A stretch of 64,000 nucleotides of DNA from Anisus vortex (GCA_949126835.1 OX421499.1:30418490-30482489), one strand, 5' to 3'; shown: positions 20,776-32,295, counted from the stretch's first letter. The notes: a model not told the origin generated them from the letters alone. Made by a program: numbers and translations.

Positions 20776-22809
20776 GGAGCTACCATCTCCTACCAAGGGC
20801 GTCCCCAGGTGGCGAATAAGGAAATGGTCTTTATATATAGAGGTCAGTTGTGAATACTGAATAAGCTGCCGTGGACCAACTGGTTTGCTGTCATGGAGGG
20901 TAGGTGGGATATACTGTGTTAAGAATACTCTTTTAAAAGTGCCTAATGCTCATAAATCCAAGGAAATGACTGCAAAAAAGTGAACAGAGGATGATCGACT
21001 GTTTTCCAAATGCACTACATATTAATTATCAATCATGTTATTTTGTTTATACTGTGTTTAAAAATGTATATAATACATGGGCATATTTGTTTAAATTAGC
21101 AACTATATTGAAAGCAATAAAGACATTTCATTCAAATTTAATCATTTTATTTTATAACTGTTCAAAGAAATATACTAATACTTTAGAACTAAGCCTGTAC
21201 AGCTTATTCTTTATCAATATCGGCCCATTTGAAACCAGTTAGTCTGCCTTCTGGATAGGCCAACATTATTTTGTTTAAAGCACAAGCAGGCAGCGGTGTG
21301 TGAATTTCATGACCAAGTATGCCAAAACACCAATAAACTGAGTTCCTGTAACTGTAAGCTGTGTATCACATTGTCCTGAAAAAAAAAGAATAATTACTGT
21401 TTAGGTTTTAGTCAATACTTTTCATAATTCAGCTGTTTTTTTAACATATCACTATTTGATGTATTTTTATATAAATCACATATAGGCCTACAACTATATT
21501 TTTTAAAACCCTTCTTCGGTATATGAAATATTTTTATATTATAGAGCAATTGATTCAATTAAACGTTGAAATGCAAAAAGTGTTTTTTTTGTTTTGTTTC
21601 AAGCTTGAGCTTATATAGCCTAACTATAAATTGGGCTAATTTTCATTATTTTATCTAAAAACTGTTGCCAATGTAATCTTTTAATAATCAAGATCAAAAA
21701 CACTTAATCCTAAGTAGCTTTAAACATTGAACAGATAGGTAATAATCACTGGTGGTAAAGATAAGAGGATTGATCACACCCTAAGAAGAGGACCAGGAAA
21801 CAGCTAGCCCCTATTATGCCTGTTACGGCCGGTATTCCTATGTCAATAGTCTACCTTTACCGATATGTAGCTTTTTTTACAAGTATAATTATTAGTCCGT
21901 CACAATTCATAATAACTAGGCTACTTAGTAGCGTATTCATTCTAAACTAAATCGCACAAGTAAGCCTCCTATAGTCTATAGCCTATAGTATACCGGGTAG
22001 TCATACAGTCACAGTAATTAGGCCCTAATATAGTAGGCAATAGCTAGCATATACTATTCATATAGCTTAAAAGTTCCGGTAGTAAAAGTGAATTTAAAAG
22101 TCGTTTTATGTAGACTAGTGTGAAGATTACCTACATAGGCCTATCTTTAACGTAAGTCAGAAACTAAAAAATTGATAAAGTCAAACCCTAAGGCTATGAT
22201 GCTAAGGCTAAGCCTACTAAAGTGTCGAGAAACTGCATAGTCATAGTCTATAGTCTATGGCATAGACTATAGACCTAACCTAGTAGGACTGTAGGAGGCT
22301 AATCAAGTAGGCCAACTTACCATTTGATATTTCCGATGCGTGATCCATTTTTCTCGATTGATTGATATATGCTGAATTCAGCGTTAAAATTCCTTTCGTC
22401 CTCGTTGTCTGATAGATTTTTTTTATTGTTCAAACATGCAATACGTGTATGGTTCTACGTCGCGTGAAGCCATGTCGATTATAGCATAGTCGATTGATTG
22501 TAAACAAAAATCTTGGAAACTTGTGACGTCACTACCTGTTCGTGAGTTTCCGGCCCGTGGTCGACAGTTTCCGTAATTGGCAATGTAATTTAATTAAATT
22601 AACACATTTATCGTCCACTCTCAAAAGAAAGACTTGTATATTTGAAAATGATATTTCAAAGGCTTTAATATGAAATTAAGTTACTATTAAGGCAGGACTT
22701 ACCCTTTAATAAAAAAAAAAAAAACACTTTTAGCTGGGGGCCACACAAACTGGTCTGGCGGGCCGGGTTGTGGCTTGCGGGCTGCCTGTTGCGCACCCCT
22801 ATTCTAAAC

Positions 22810-23224
22810 ATGACAATTTTTTAGCGGTTCGTCATCTAGCTGCGAAGTGTTTACAGTCGAAAAATCAAAGCCCAAAAAAAATAGGGATTCATAATCGTCT
22901 AGCTCTACGCGTAGAATTAACGCTCTTGGATCAGAGTTAACCCTTTCTTACCTCTAGGAACAAAAACAAAACAAAAACTGCACATAAAAAAACACGTTTA
23001 CCAAAACATACTCCCACTACCACTCTATCCTCTTGTAATATTATAGGTTGAAGAACACCATCAAATTAGACGAGAAAACCTACTTATACTCACACTCATA
23101 TATATACACACATATAATGTAATGTAAACCATCAAGGTTTCTATGAATAAAACGACACACGCAAGCACGGGAACTTCCAGGTAAACTCAACCTATGGCGT
23201 GGTTATCAGAAACTCATAGAACAC
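22810..23224. other. No gene recognised
   Basis: AT-rich spacer with TATATA and CACACA tracts at about 23098-23115. Nothing else is recognised. Confidence 0.35.
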
Positions 23225-23998
23225 TGTTACGAAACAGAGTTTCCAATAATTATAATTCACGTAGATTTCTTATTAATAAATAAAGTCGAAACGCGAATCA
23301 ACTGAGGGAAGATAATAATTATTAATAATTAGAACGAGGCTTGACAAATAGCTTAACATAGCGTTAGGGACAATATTGATACCGTTGTCTGATGTATTCG
23401 ATTACTATTGGAAGTTAGAATATTTCTTCATTAAACCTTAGTGACGTAAGCAGTTCTAGTGACTTCTAAAGTAATTCCGATTATAAGGCATAGTTAGCCC
23501 ACATTGTTGACATGAAAGTCTATAAAAGATCGCGCACTTGTTTAAGGCGTTCTCTCCTAATTTCGCTTGCTTAGTGAAAGCATGTCTCTCGGAATTTAAC
23601 TTGCTTAGTGAGAGCATGTTGCTTCAATTCAGCCTTGCCCGATAGATATCGTTCCTTCTTTGTTCTGAGTTAGCCTGGATAACATGGATAATGTTTGTTA
23701 GCCTGGATACCAATGATAATGTGAGTTGGCCTGGATAACAATGATTATGTTAATACTGTGTAATTGTTTATTCATCATGTTGGATGTAAAATACTGTGTA
23801 GGACTGCCACGCTTAACTATTGTGTTATTGGCATAGTCTAACAGGAAAGTATTCTTTTTAACTACACACTTGATGACCCACCATTATGCATTCTATAATT
23901 GGAACTCCCCTTGTAAATCACCCAATAAATTATTATTAATGTTTGATAGACTTATTCTCTCATTCACGTTGGAGTTTTTGTGTTGTGATAACCTTACA
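23225..23998 (+). mobile_element. Probable solo or orphan LTR
   Basis: The segment starts TGTTACGAAAC and ends AACCTTACA, fitting TG...CA ends. It contains a TATA box (TATAAAAGAT at 23521) and a polyadenylation signal (AATAAA at 23934) at the spacing expected of a 770-bp LTR. The U3/R/U5 order is plausible. Internal short repeats (three copies of GCCTGGATAAC-type, two of TTGCTTAGTGA-type) lie downstream of the TATA box. No flanking duplication was found and no gag-pol follows, so the borders are uncertain. Confidence 0.5.
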
Positions 23999-24477
23999 GG
24001 GAGGATTTACTTCAGTGGTGAATGGTCTGATATTTTCAAGTAATTTATAGGCCTACACTATTGTTGCATAGCAGATTTCAAAAGGATATATATAACCCAG
24101 GGCATACTCTAGACTATAACAACCACAATAATAACAACAGTAATTCAACTCATACTATTTTAATGAGATAAACATCAACTAACTTACTAATTCTGTCATA
24201 AGATGAACTGTTAATAAATATATTGAATATTGAAACAACAGCACAATTGAGGTGGAATTCATATTTATTAGAGGGGGCTCGGAGTCAAAATACAAGAATA
24301 ACATTCTTAATACAGATTAGTATGTCATCTAAAATAAACATAATGGACAATATAATAAACTGACTTGATCAGGTATAAATAAATAAATTATAACTCGGCG
24401 GACATGAAAGTGTTGGATGACCACTAGTGCTTGCTGAAACAACATCTCATAGCTGATTAGGTAAGCCCATTACTTAC
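23999..24477. other. No gene recognised
   Basis: AT-rich sequence following the LTR-like segment. No primer-binding site or gag frame was identifiable downstream of the LTR end. Confidence 0.35.
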
Positions 24478-24600
24478 TTCGTTGATGGTCAGTGGTGTTG
24501 AATACACGGACAGTAATTACGAGAACGAAATGACTGTTGGTTTCTGTTCGAAGGAATTGTGTCACGTAATAACACCAACAACTAATAAGAGACATTGAGT
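24478..24600 (-). other. Possible spliced exon (123 bp)
   Basis: On the minus strand an acceptor CCTTCCTTTATTCAG ends at 24601 and a strong donor GAA|GTAAGTAATG lies at 24477-24476. The 123 bases are open in one frame (MSLISCWCYYVTQFLRTETN then NSHFVLVITVRVF) and contain an ATG. No domain is recognised. It could be a 5' exon of the minus-strand gene whose coding part lies at 355-7438, an exon of another transcript, or chance. Confidence 0.25.
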
Positions 24601-24699
24601 CTGAATAAAGGAAGGTTTGGCAAATATAAATACTAATGAAAACAGTTATATGTCTATAATTTCTAGAAGAACTAATAGAAAGAAATGTACGAGATATAA

Positions 24700-24930
24700 T
24701 GCATATGCAAGATAGATAAGAACTGCAAGAGAAATAATGTAAGATAAAAACTGCAAGAAAAATGCTGCAAGACAAGGACTGCAGGAAAAAGGCTGCAAGG
24801 GAAATACTGCAAGAGAAGGAATGCAAGAAAAGGGCTGAAAGACAAGGACTGTATTATAAAGACTGCAAGAGAAAGACCGCAACATAAGGACTTAAAGAGA
24901 AATACTACAAGAGAAGGAATGCAAGAACAA
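24700..24930. repeat. Degenerate GCAAGA-rich tandem repeat
   Basis: Imperfect units like ACTGCAAGAGAAA and GGCTGCAAGGGAAAT recur every 12-20 bases. The open minus frames here (repeats of SCSISLAAF type) follow from the repeat. Confidence 0.7.
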
Positions 24931-26383
24931 TACAGTGTTAATTAAAGTTCTGATTGCAATACCAGAAATTGATTTTTTTCCCCGCGAGCCATAACAACAT
25001 CTTCGCTCAATACTAGACTAGTATTGTGTCCTGGATAAACGATATTATTTTATACAAAGCATGCATGTTGTAAAAAAAAAGGAGATTTTCTGCTTTGACG
25101 AAATGAAAAATGAGATAGATGGGGATATTTGCGTAAGGTTATTATTTCTTTAATAAAACTAGAACGATGTAATTAAGCTTATGAATTATCATTACCGAAA
25201 TTTACTTGGAGCAAAAAAAAAATGAAGCCTTCACGCTTTTAACTGTAATTCTTAAAAAAATGAAATGCATGGCTTAACTTTATTAAAGATACTGAAAACA
25301 AATACAAGGATCTTATGGCGTACTATTGGAAGAATCCGGGCACAATCCTAGTACCGGTAATAGTAGTAGCAACTACAGAGTCTCGCTAACATATGCTCAG
25401 CTCTTGATAAGCATCTACACCTCCCATTAAAACCCCGTTCGCAGTAGATAAGGCTTCTGGCAAAACTGATCAAGTCCAAATTATGTATTGTTTTAAAAGT
25501 TTGATTTTTTATTGAAATATAACATTTGTATTTTTTCTTGTTTGCTGTTGTTGTTGTTGTTTTACTATCGATGCACTTGTTTCGGGTTGGTTCTTACTCT
25601 AAAATTATTTAAAATTCACAAAATGTTCACAAACTTTCCCAAACTTCAAAAATCAAGTCCATGTCCCTTTTTTGAACATATCTCTCTCTCTGGTTCTCCG
25701 GGAGTACCTAACATTCGCAAGGGAATAAAGAAAATGCAGCTTGCAGCTAGGCACTGTTCTTGACACACAGTCCACTTGTCGCAAGGGAAAACGCCTTTAG
25801 GCAATAAAATGAGATGGGCTGACAGGGACTACAAGTAAATATACCAAGACTTACATCTAATAGTATGTCAAATTCCAAAGTACAAACAGCACTAAAAAAA
25901 AAACAACAACTAGATCTAATGCCCACACTTTGTTGTTCTATTTTTTTGTTTTGTTACTGCATTAAAAGCCTTTAACACCTCCAGAGAAGTTTTGAAGAGA
26001 CTAAAGTGATGAGCCTAATTAGACCCTCGTGTGTTTCCATCCAGCGAGAAAAAACCTAATGTGATAAACAAAACCTGTCACAGATGTACGAAGAAGATAT
26101 AAATAATGTATTATGTAGACACACGCACACACCTGGTGTTTAGGACTATTGATGTTTTCTGTTTGACCTCACTGGCGAGCACTCACACACACTCTCACAC
26201 ACACGTGAAGACCATCGCGTTCACGTCTAACAATGCGTATCATTAAACCGCTATCACACGATATCAAAATATATTATACAGTCTCTGTCTCAGCAGAAAG
26301 TAGATGTAACAGACTAAAATGATCATGACAGCAAACTAAAAATAAGAAGAAGTAGATCTATGTGTAGACATGTTTTTTTTAAA
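24931..26383. other. No gene recognised
   Basis: AT-rich DNA with a GTT microsatellite at about 25545 and CACACA tracts at 26120-26205. The 25512-25763 frame is low-complexity and lacks any domain. Confidence 0.35.
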
Positions 26384-26385
26384 TA

Positions 26386-27648
26386 CCGTAAGATGGGGTG
26401 AACGTGGCCATCCGGGGTGACTTTGGGCCATTGGGGAAAAAATGTTTTCGAGTGCCATAAATCCAAAAATATTATCATTTCAGGTCTTTGTATATAATTG
26501 TATATAATACATAATTAAGATATAGGTAACTATTTAGCAGTTGTTCACGGTGAACAGAGTATTTTCTGAAGTACAGACATCTTTTCAAGATGGCCGTCTG
26601 ACATGCGATTTTAAGCATAGCTAAGTCAACCTGTAAAATTCTTACTACCCAGAACTTTTTAAGGTGATTATATTTATTTCATTTATGTTTTCTATCTTTC
26701 TAAAACTTACTTAACGGGGACTATTTTTGAAATAAAAACTATCACCGTTTTTTTTTCTTAGAATAATGGTGGCCATAGTCACTCCTTATAATGGCAGCGT
26801 TGACGGGGTGACTATGGCCATGGGGAGAAGTTGTTTTGTTCTTGGATTTATTGCACACAGTTAACATTTTCGGTTTATTATTCATTTTTGTGATAACTTA
26901 AACAGATTTGCATTGAGAAAGAACAACGCATCAGATTTTTTTAAAGCAACAAATGAACTTTTTTTTATATTAGAAAACAATGTCTGTGAAAAAATGGCAA
27001 TGAAATTTTTTTCCACACAGTAAAATAATTTTATAGAACCATTATAAATACCAAACCATTGAATGAACTAAATGAAACAAATTTTGTTTATTTTAACTCA
27101 CAGAACAAGTCACCATGCTCAGGACTTACCAATCGACGCTATAATTAAACATCCATGGAGACTTGCATTAGTAGATCATTAAAAAAAACAATAACATTTT
27201 TTCAACTTTTTCACGTTTTATTTTATTATTTAAGTTTTCTATTTCAATTTGTAATACCATATTTTATTATTTGTTTCATCTGCACTTTTTTTGTCTGGAT
27301 ATTAAACGGAATTTTCCAAGTAACTGTTTTATACTGCTGTTTTATGCTCTGTACGGCACAGTCAACAGGTTATCAATAAGTTCTAAATACATGCATTGAC
27401 ACATTAATGTCATTAATTCCTGCACCAATAATACCCGTTAAAATCAGCCATGTAAGAATTAGAAACCGGTTACAAAATATGTCTAAATAAAACTAAAAAA
27501 ATTTCATATGAAATATATTCAGGTTTTTATCTTGAGTACTTGCCAGTCCCCTGGATTTACAACTCATTTTAGGTTTATAAGGTGACATCTGTTTAAGATA
27601 ATATAGAAACAAAGCTTAAAAGTGGACCATAGTCACCCCATCTTACTG
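26386..27648. mobile_element. TA-flanked DNA transposon (Tc1/mariner-pogo type), 1263 bp
   Basis: Ends CCGTAAGATGGGGTGA and the mirror of CAGTAAGATGGGGTGA are flanked by TA on both sides (26384-26385, 27649-27650). An inner block repeating GGGGTGACTATGGCCATGGGG at about 26800 indicates internal subterminal repeats. The interior is AT-rich with no transposase motif, so it is a non-autonomous or fully decayed copy. Confidence 0.8.
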
Positions 27649-27702
27649 TACTTAGTTTAATGCAGCATGTTATTCTATGTTTCAAGTTTTCAACATTACA
27701 AC

Positions 27703-27908
27703 CAGGGGCGAAGCCAGAAATTTTTTCCAGGGGGGGCTAAACAAATATTTACCAAATACCAGGGGGGGCTAAACTTTCGCGTGACAAAGATTTACCAAAT
27801 TTTTAGCAAATTTAGTGCATATTTTTAAAAAATCAGTTGAAAAAAAAAAAAAATTAAATTCCAAGGGGGGCTTAGCCCCCCTCAGCCCCCCCTGTGGCTT
27901 CGCCCCTG
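27703..27908. mobile_element. 206-bp hAT-type MITE with perfect 8-bp TSD
   Basis: CAGGGGCGAAGCCAGAAA at the left mirrors GGCTTCGCCCCTG at the right. ATTACAAC is duplicated directly outside both ends (27695-27702, 27909-27916). The interior carries two AGGGGGGGCTAA blocks and their mirror GGCTTAGCCCCCC, so the molecule folds into a long hairpin. Confidence 0.92.
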
Positions 27909-27916
27909 ATTACAAC

Positions 27917-28945
27917 AAACATTTGTCTCACTGTACATTTAACAGCTAGGGAGCAAGCAGTTAAACAAAGAAGTAACGTTTAAAACGATTTTTTGACGAA
28001 TAACATTTATTACGGTTGGACACATTTGGCTGGCCGGACAATTTAAAATTACCTTATCGGATTCAGCTGTATGTTTTATGCATACTTGGGGTGAAATAAA
28101 TAGTTTGATATATTTTACCATAGCAACCATAAAAATGGCCGACAAACATTTTTTCAAAGTTTGTGTAACTTTTCTTTACAAATTATTTCAATTCTGTTTT
28201 CTGTTATTGCTTTGAATTTATATTATCTTTCCATGCATGATTATTCTGATAGCTTTAATATTTTAAAAATTATACATTTTCTATTTAAAAAAAACACCAT
28301 AAAAAAATTACCTATTGACACATGAAAATTAAAAAAAAAAAAAACTGTCCAGGCTTCTAAAGCGTTTATGGTTACGTTGACAAGGACGAAATCGTTCGAC
28401 TTATGAAAATGTCAATAAAACTTTCTGTTTCTGTAGAAATCTCAACACTGATTCTGAATTTTAAAAATGGTTTTAATATTTCGACGGAAACAATTCTGGC
28501 TTTAAATAAGGGCAAGGCTTCATTTATTTGTATATTTATGTTGCTAAAAAATATGTAGTAAGCTATATTCGGCCCTGATAAATGAAACTCAACATGTAAT
28601 TGTATTAAACTGGATGGTTAAAAAATATGTTTACATTTCTTTTTCGGTAGTAATTTAATGTAACCAATAGCATTAATACGTGATATCCTACACAGGCCTA
28701 TATAAAAAGATCCATTAAAAAAAAAGATATATTTATAATCTTAGACTTAGACCTAATCATGCCTATGCTATAGGCTTAAAAGGCTAACTAGTTAAGCTTT
28801 TTCGAACCACACAAATACACTCACGAAATTAAAAACTAAACTGTGTAATTAATATACAAGTATTTTTATGCATCTATGCACATAGTCATAGTTAAGATGT
28901 GCAGCTTTCACTTTCCTTTCTTTTTTATCGTTTAACGACAGTTAC
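27917..28945. other. No gene recognised
   Basis: AT-rich sequence. The 27939-28157 minus frame has no recognisable motif. An ATGGCCGACAAAC at 28134 lacks any extended frame. Confidence 0.35.
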
Positions 28946-28949
28946 TATA

Positions 28950-29030
28950 GATCTATGTTACAGACGCTCCTTTTATACAGAAGATTATTGAGTCCTTGTT
29001 ACCACGACAACCCGGATCAGAGTAAAAAAA
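28950..29030 (-). mobile_element. LINE 3'-end fragment
   Basis: CAGACGCTCCTTTTATACAGAAGATTATTG followed by GGATCAGAGT is the reverse complement of the conserved LINE 3' tail at 6380-6445. Only about 65 bp are present, an extreme 5' truncation. Confidence 0.75.
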
Positions 29031-29418
29031 AAACGTCTATGTGATCAACACGCAGTAGTAAGTATTTTGTCGCTGAAAAAACTACCAACAGTCAACATTT
29101 GATCAACATCAATGCCTAAAGCTCAGAGTTGCATAGAAAGACTGCGCCTACCCAAAACCGCGCATACACCCACACCCGTATAGAATCCCTTGTGATCAAA
29201 CAAAGTTTGAAGCACACATTCTCGTTATTTGATCTATAAAGTCTTATTTCGCAAGATCTGTTCTGATTCTTTAAGGCTATACAACATTAAAAGAAAGTTC
29301 ATGGGATGAATACATTACGTACTGAACCAAAGGGAAAACCCGAAACATTCTCCTCGCTAAATACGTTTGGATCGGTTTGGACCGTACCCCATGTTCCTTG
29401 TGTAGTAAGTACTTAGAT

Positions 29419-29606
29419 CAGCGATGGCGAACCTATGGCACGCGTGCCACAGCTAGCACGCAGAGCCATTTCCACGGGCACGCGAGCATTTACCCAAAAC
29501 GGAACAGCTAAGTTATGGTATTTGGTTTTCATTGCTGTGTTGGCACGTTGAAAGAAAGAAATTGTTATTGTATTGTACTTTGGGCACGCGAGGTTCGCCA
29601 TCACTG
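29419..29606. mobile_element. 188-bp hAT-type MITE with perfect 8-bp TSD
   Basis: CAGCGATGGCGAACCT is mirrored by AGGTTCGCCATCACTG. ACTTAGAT is duplicated outside both ends (29411-29418, 29607-29614). Subterminal GGCACGCG motifs occur near both ends. This is the best-preserved member of a family with decayed copies at 1-195, 12640-12862 and 46545-46735. Confidence 0.92.
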
Positions 29607-29929
29607 ACTTAGATGGTCTCTATTAATGGGTTATTACTTTGCCCATTAAACATTGCTTCATTACTTATAGTATTTTATAGTTCTATATGTCCATTATGAG
29701 TATTACTTCTAGTTTCTTCGATCTGTCATAAATTTCACAGGACAGATAACAGTTTATGATGGATTAAATTAACACTTGATTTGCAGCACAACATTTATTT
29801 ATATATATGTATATCCATCACATGAACATGAATAATAACATAGTTCCAGTTTATAGAATGCATCTTCCTCTGAGTCCGATATTCAATCACTTCATTATAA
29901 CTTTCATACACATCTTTTCAGCTCAAGCT

Positions 29930-30163
29930 TCAGAAGTTAACTAAAATATATTCATCTCTCGTCACATGACCATTCGCTCTTTTTTCCTCATTTTTCTCGT
30001 GAATCTCAAGACTTAAAGCTAGCAACGCAATTTCCACAGAACTAATTGCGACGTAGAAATCATGATTGACATTCAAGGACAATGATTGAAATTCCCCTTT
30101 TAACTCTTGCATCTTAATATTCAATTGAATTACATGGGTCATTTCCCCTTGACCATTGTTCAC
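29930..30163 (-). other. Unassigned open frame, weak candidate
   Basis: A 77-codon minus-strand frame beginning with GTG has a non-repetitive, amphipathic translation (MQELKGEFQSLSLNV, then HEKNEEKRANGHVTRDEY). An AATAAA lies about 130 bp downstream on the same strand (about 29790). No acceptor with a good pyrimidine tract was found upstream and no family is recognised. It may be a terminal exon, a decayed gene or chance. Confidence 0.2.
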
Positions 30164-30342
30164 TCATCAAATTGTCATTACAGTTATTTATAAGTCTTTA
30201 TCAGTCTCATTCTCAGGGAGTTGGATTTTGAATGGAGGGCACACTGTGACAACCCAGATGAAATTCTACACACAATTTACAACATGTTCAACGCAAGGCT
30301 TACAGTTCTTTCAATGGAAGCAGTTAAGAATCGTACACGATT

Positions 30343-30470
30343 TAGGGGGGGGGGGGGGGGGGTCATCCACATATTACTAACGCAAGAAAAAGTCAAGATT
30401 TGTATTATCCTTGTACCTCCCCTGTTGCACCCCGTACATTTTTTCTGGACCCTATACGCGTACATACAAA
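30343..30470 (+). mobile_element. Fragment of a GGGGTCATCCA-type short element
   Basis: A 19-bp G run is followed by GGTCATCCACATATTACTAACGC and, about 60 bp on, CCTCCCCTGTTGCACCCC. The same succession (GGGGTCATCCATATATT, then CCCATGTTGCATCC) occurs at 41485-41590. No TSD was found. Confidence 0.45.
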
Positions 30471-30643
30471 TGAGATTCTCAGCAAACCCTGTTTGAAAAA
30501 AATAATTTTAGAAACAGTCACAGTGTCTAGGTTTTCATATTTCAAGAAATGGAAAGAAACAGACATGGAAATGCTTTTTTTTTAGTACTGATTTTACTTA
30601 GGCTATATATAGAAATGCATTCATACGTTCACATTCAGTGAAG

Positions 30644-30662
30644 AGCCCCCCCCCCCCCCCCC
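30644..30662. repeat. C homopolymer
   Basis: About 18 consecutive C, with length possibly unreliable. Confidence 0.8.
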
Positions 30663-30867
30663 GCTCAATCCCGCTTGATTGCGTACCTAATATCTGGATG
30701 GCCCCTAGGACAATTAGCTTAATCCACGAGTTGCGTGGCTTGGTGGGGGGAGAGCCTTCTGTGAGATTTAACGCTCTCTGAGTGTGTCGGGTTCAATAAT
30801 TATAATTACTGGTTGACCCCTAGAGGTGGAACGTGACATTTTTTTTTTTATTTCGTTCACCCAGCTC

Positions 30868-30930
30868 TGAAAAGAATAGGCTGAAGTGCATGGTGCTGAA
30901 CACGCAATTTCCTTGCACGCCCAGGTCAAA
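30868..30930 (+). mobile_element. Very diverged SINE fragment
   Basis: GAAGTGCATGGTGCTGAACA and CGCAATTTCCTTGCACGCC parallel the GCATAGTGCTGGCCACACAAT / CATGGTATGCC blocks of the SINE at 37930. Identity is low. Confidence 0.3.
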
Positions 30931-32295
30931 GAAATTGGTAAAGTCTTATCCAAATGGGGGTATTTAGTATTTATTCTCCTTTTTTCTTCTTCGACCATTA
31001 AATGGGGGGTAATCTATTAATGTCTATTGCTAATGTGCTGAGATAATCGATCAATGTTTCACCAACGTAAACAGCTTACATGCCACGACGACGACGAGGG
31101 ACCCTGAAATTGACGGATCTACCACTGGCGTGAATTGTAGCTCAAACGTAGGGGGTGTAAAGGGTCAATACAACCAACACAGAAATCAAGCTGCGATCCC
31201 ACCAAAAGGAGGAGGAGCCAACCCACAGACGCTGCATGTGTGCCCGTGTGTGTAGGGAGACCGAGAGAGACTAAACATTTAATTTACTCTAAAGATAATA
31301 TGGGGATTGGAAGAAAAAAAACAACAAGCTTTTATAGGTTAAAGTTAAAGGTCAACCAAAGATAAGGTCATGATCCGGTGACAAATAAAAATAGAACGCC
31401 ATTAAAAAAAAAGCAGACATCCTAAGAGTTATATTTCAAATGGACTATTGGTATACATTTTTTTAAATACTACTAAAGCTACATTTAAAACAGTATGAAT
31501 GTAATTATAGCTTCAACAGAAAGACCTTTTTCCCCTCAATAAGCACCCACGTATAAAATCTGGAGTCAACTGTTGAGTAAATACTAACTCGTTGTAACTT
31601 GTAACGACCACCCATGCACGATGGAAGAGGGAGGGAAATGGATGGGAGGATGAAGGAGAGAGAAAGAGTTAGAGGGGAGGGGGGGAGATGCCGAAAGAGA
31701 GAGTGAGAGAGAACGAGAATAGGGAAGGAGAGGCGGAGATAGTGAAAGAGAATGTGGAGAGAGAGGGACTTTCTCAAATAGTGTTACACAGACAAGTGGC
31801 AGAGCGACTCACCGTGTCACGCCCCATCCTGTCATGACCAAGTGTAAGTTGAAAAGAACACTTATTTGGCTCCATACATACACGGATGCCATTTTAGTAG
31901 ATTGTACTTAACATTGGTCGTGGCCACGCACAACCAGCGTGGAGGGGGGGGGGGAGACAATACTTTCGAAACAGTGAGCAGTGAAAAGCAGAGAATGGAT
32001 GCAGATAACTGTGTCGCAGATAACTGTGTCGCAGATAACTGTGTCGCAGATTAGCCGAAAAAGGGAGTTAGTGAGGGTGCTGTGTCGGAGGTGAGGGTGC
32101 TGTGTCGGAGGAGGGGGCGCAACACATAACTGACAAACGCGAAGTTGACTCGTTACACTGAACCCAATTTTCATAGACCTGCGACTTTAAATAACAAAAA
32201 TATAAATATAAACTTTATACTCTATGTAAACAGATAAGAGCCCTCATTAAACTGAGTACTGTGAGATGACTACTTGTCCCTCAGAGCCCTGGATA
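30931..32295. other. No gene; purine-rich tract and small tandem repeats
   Basis: A GA-rich tract covers 31625-31765. A 15-bp unit GCAGATAACTGTGTC is repeated at 32000-32050 and a 19-21-bp unit GTGAGGGTGCTGTGTCGGAG twice at 32071-32110. No coding signal was seen. Confidence 0.5.

Larger units (their letters stand above)
18675..22705. mobile_element. 4-kb TTAA-flanked DNA transposon (Kolobok- or piggyBac-like)
   Basis: The 16-bp end AGGGTAAGTCCTGCCT is mirrored perfectly at 22690-22705, with TTAA directly outside both ends (18671-18674, 22706-22709). GTGACGTCAC palindromes lie inside both termini (about 18858 and 22525). piggyBac ends normally start with CC, so AG at the start favours Kolobok. 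No intact transposase frame is visible. Candidate remnants lie at 19050-19235 and 20035-20400. Most of the interior is dense in TAGGCCTATA-type sequence. Confidence 0.8.
17969..22801. mobile_element. hAT short element split by two nested insertions
   Basis: The ends CAGGGGTGTGTAAC (17969) and the mirror of TAGGGGTGCGCAAC (to 22801) are flanked by the perfect 8-bp duplication TTCTAAAC (17961-17968 and 22802-22809). Removing the two insertions (18005-18566 plus one CCACAT; 18675-22705 plus one TTAA) leaves about 230 bp with GGGCCACAT and GGGGGCCACAC blocks, typical of hAT-Charlie-like MITEs. The original element is therefore short and non-autonomous. Confidence 0.9.
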
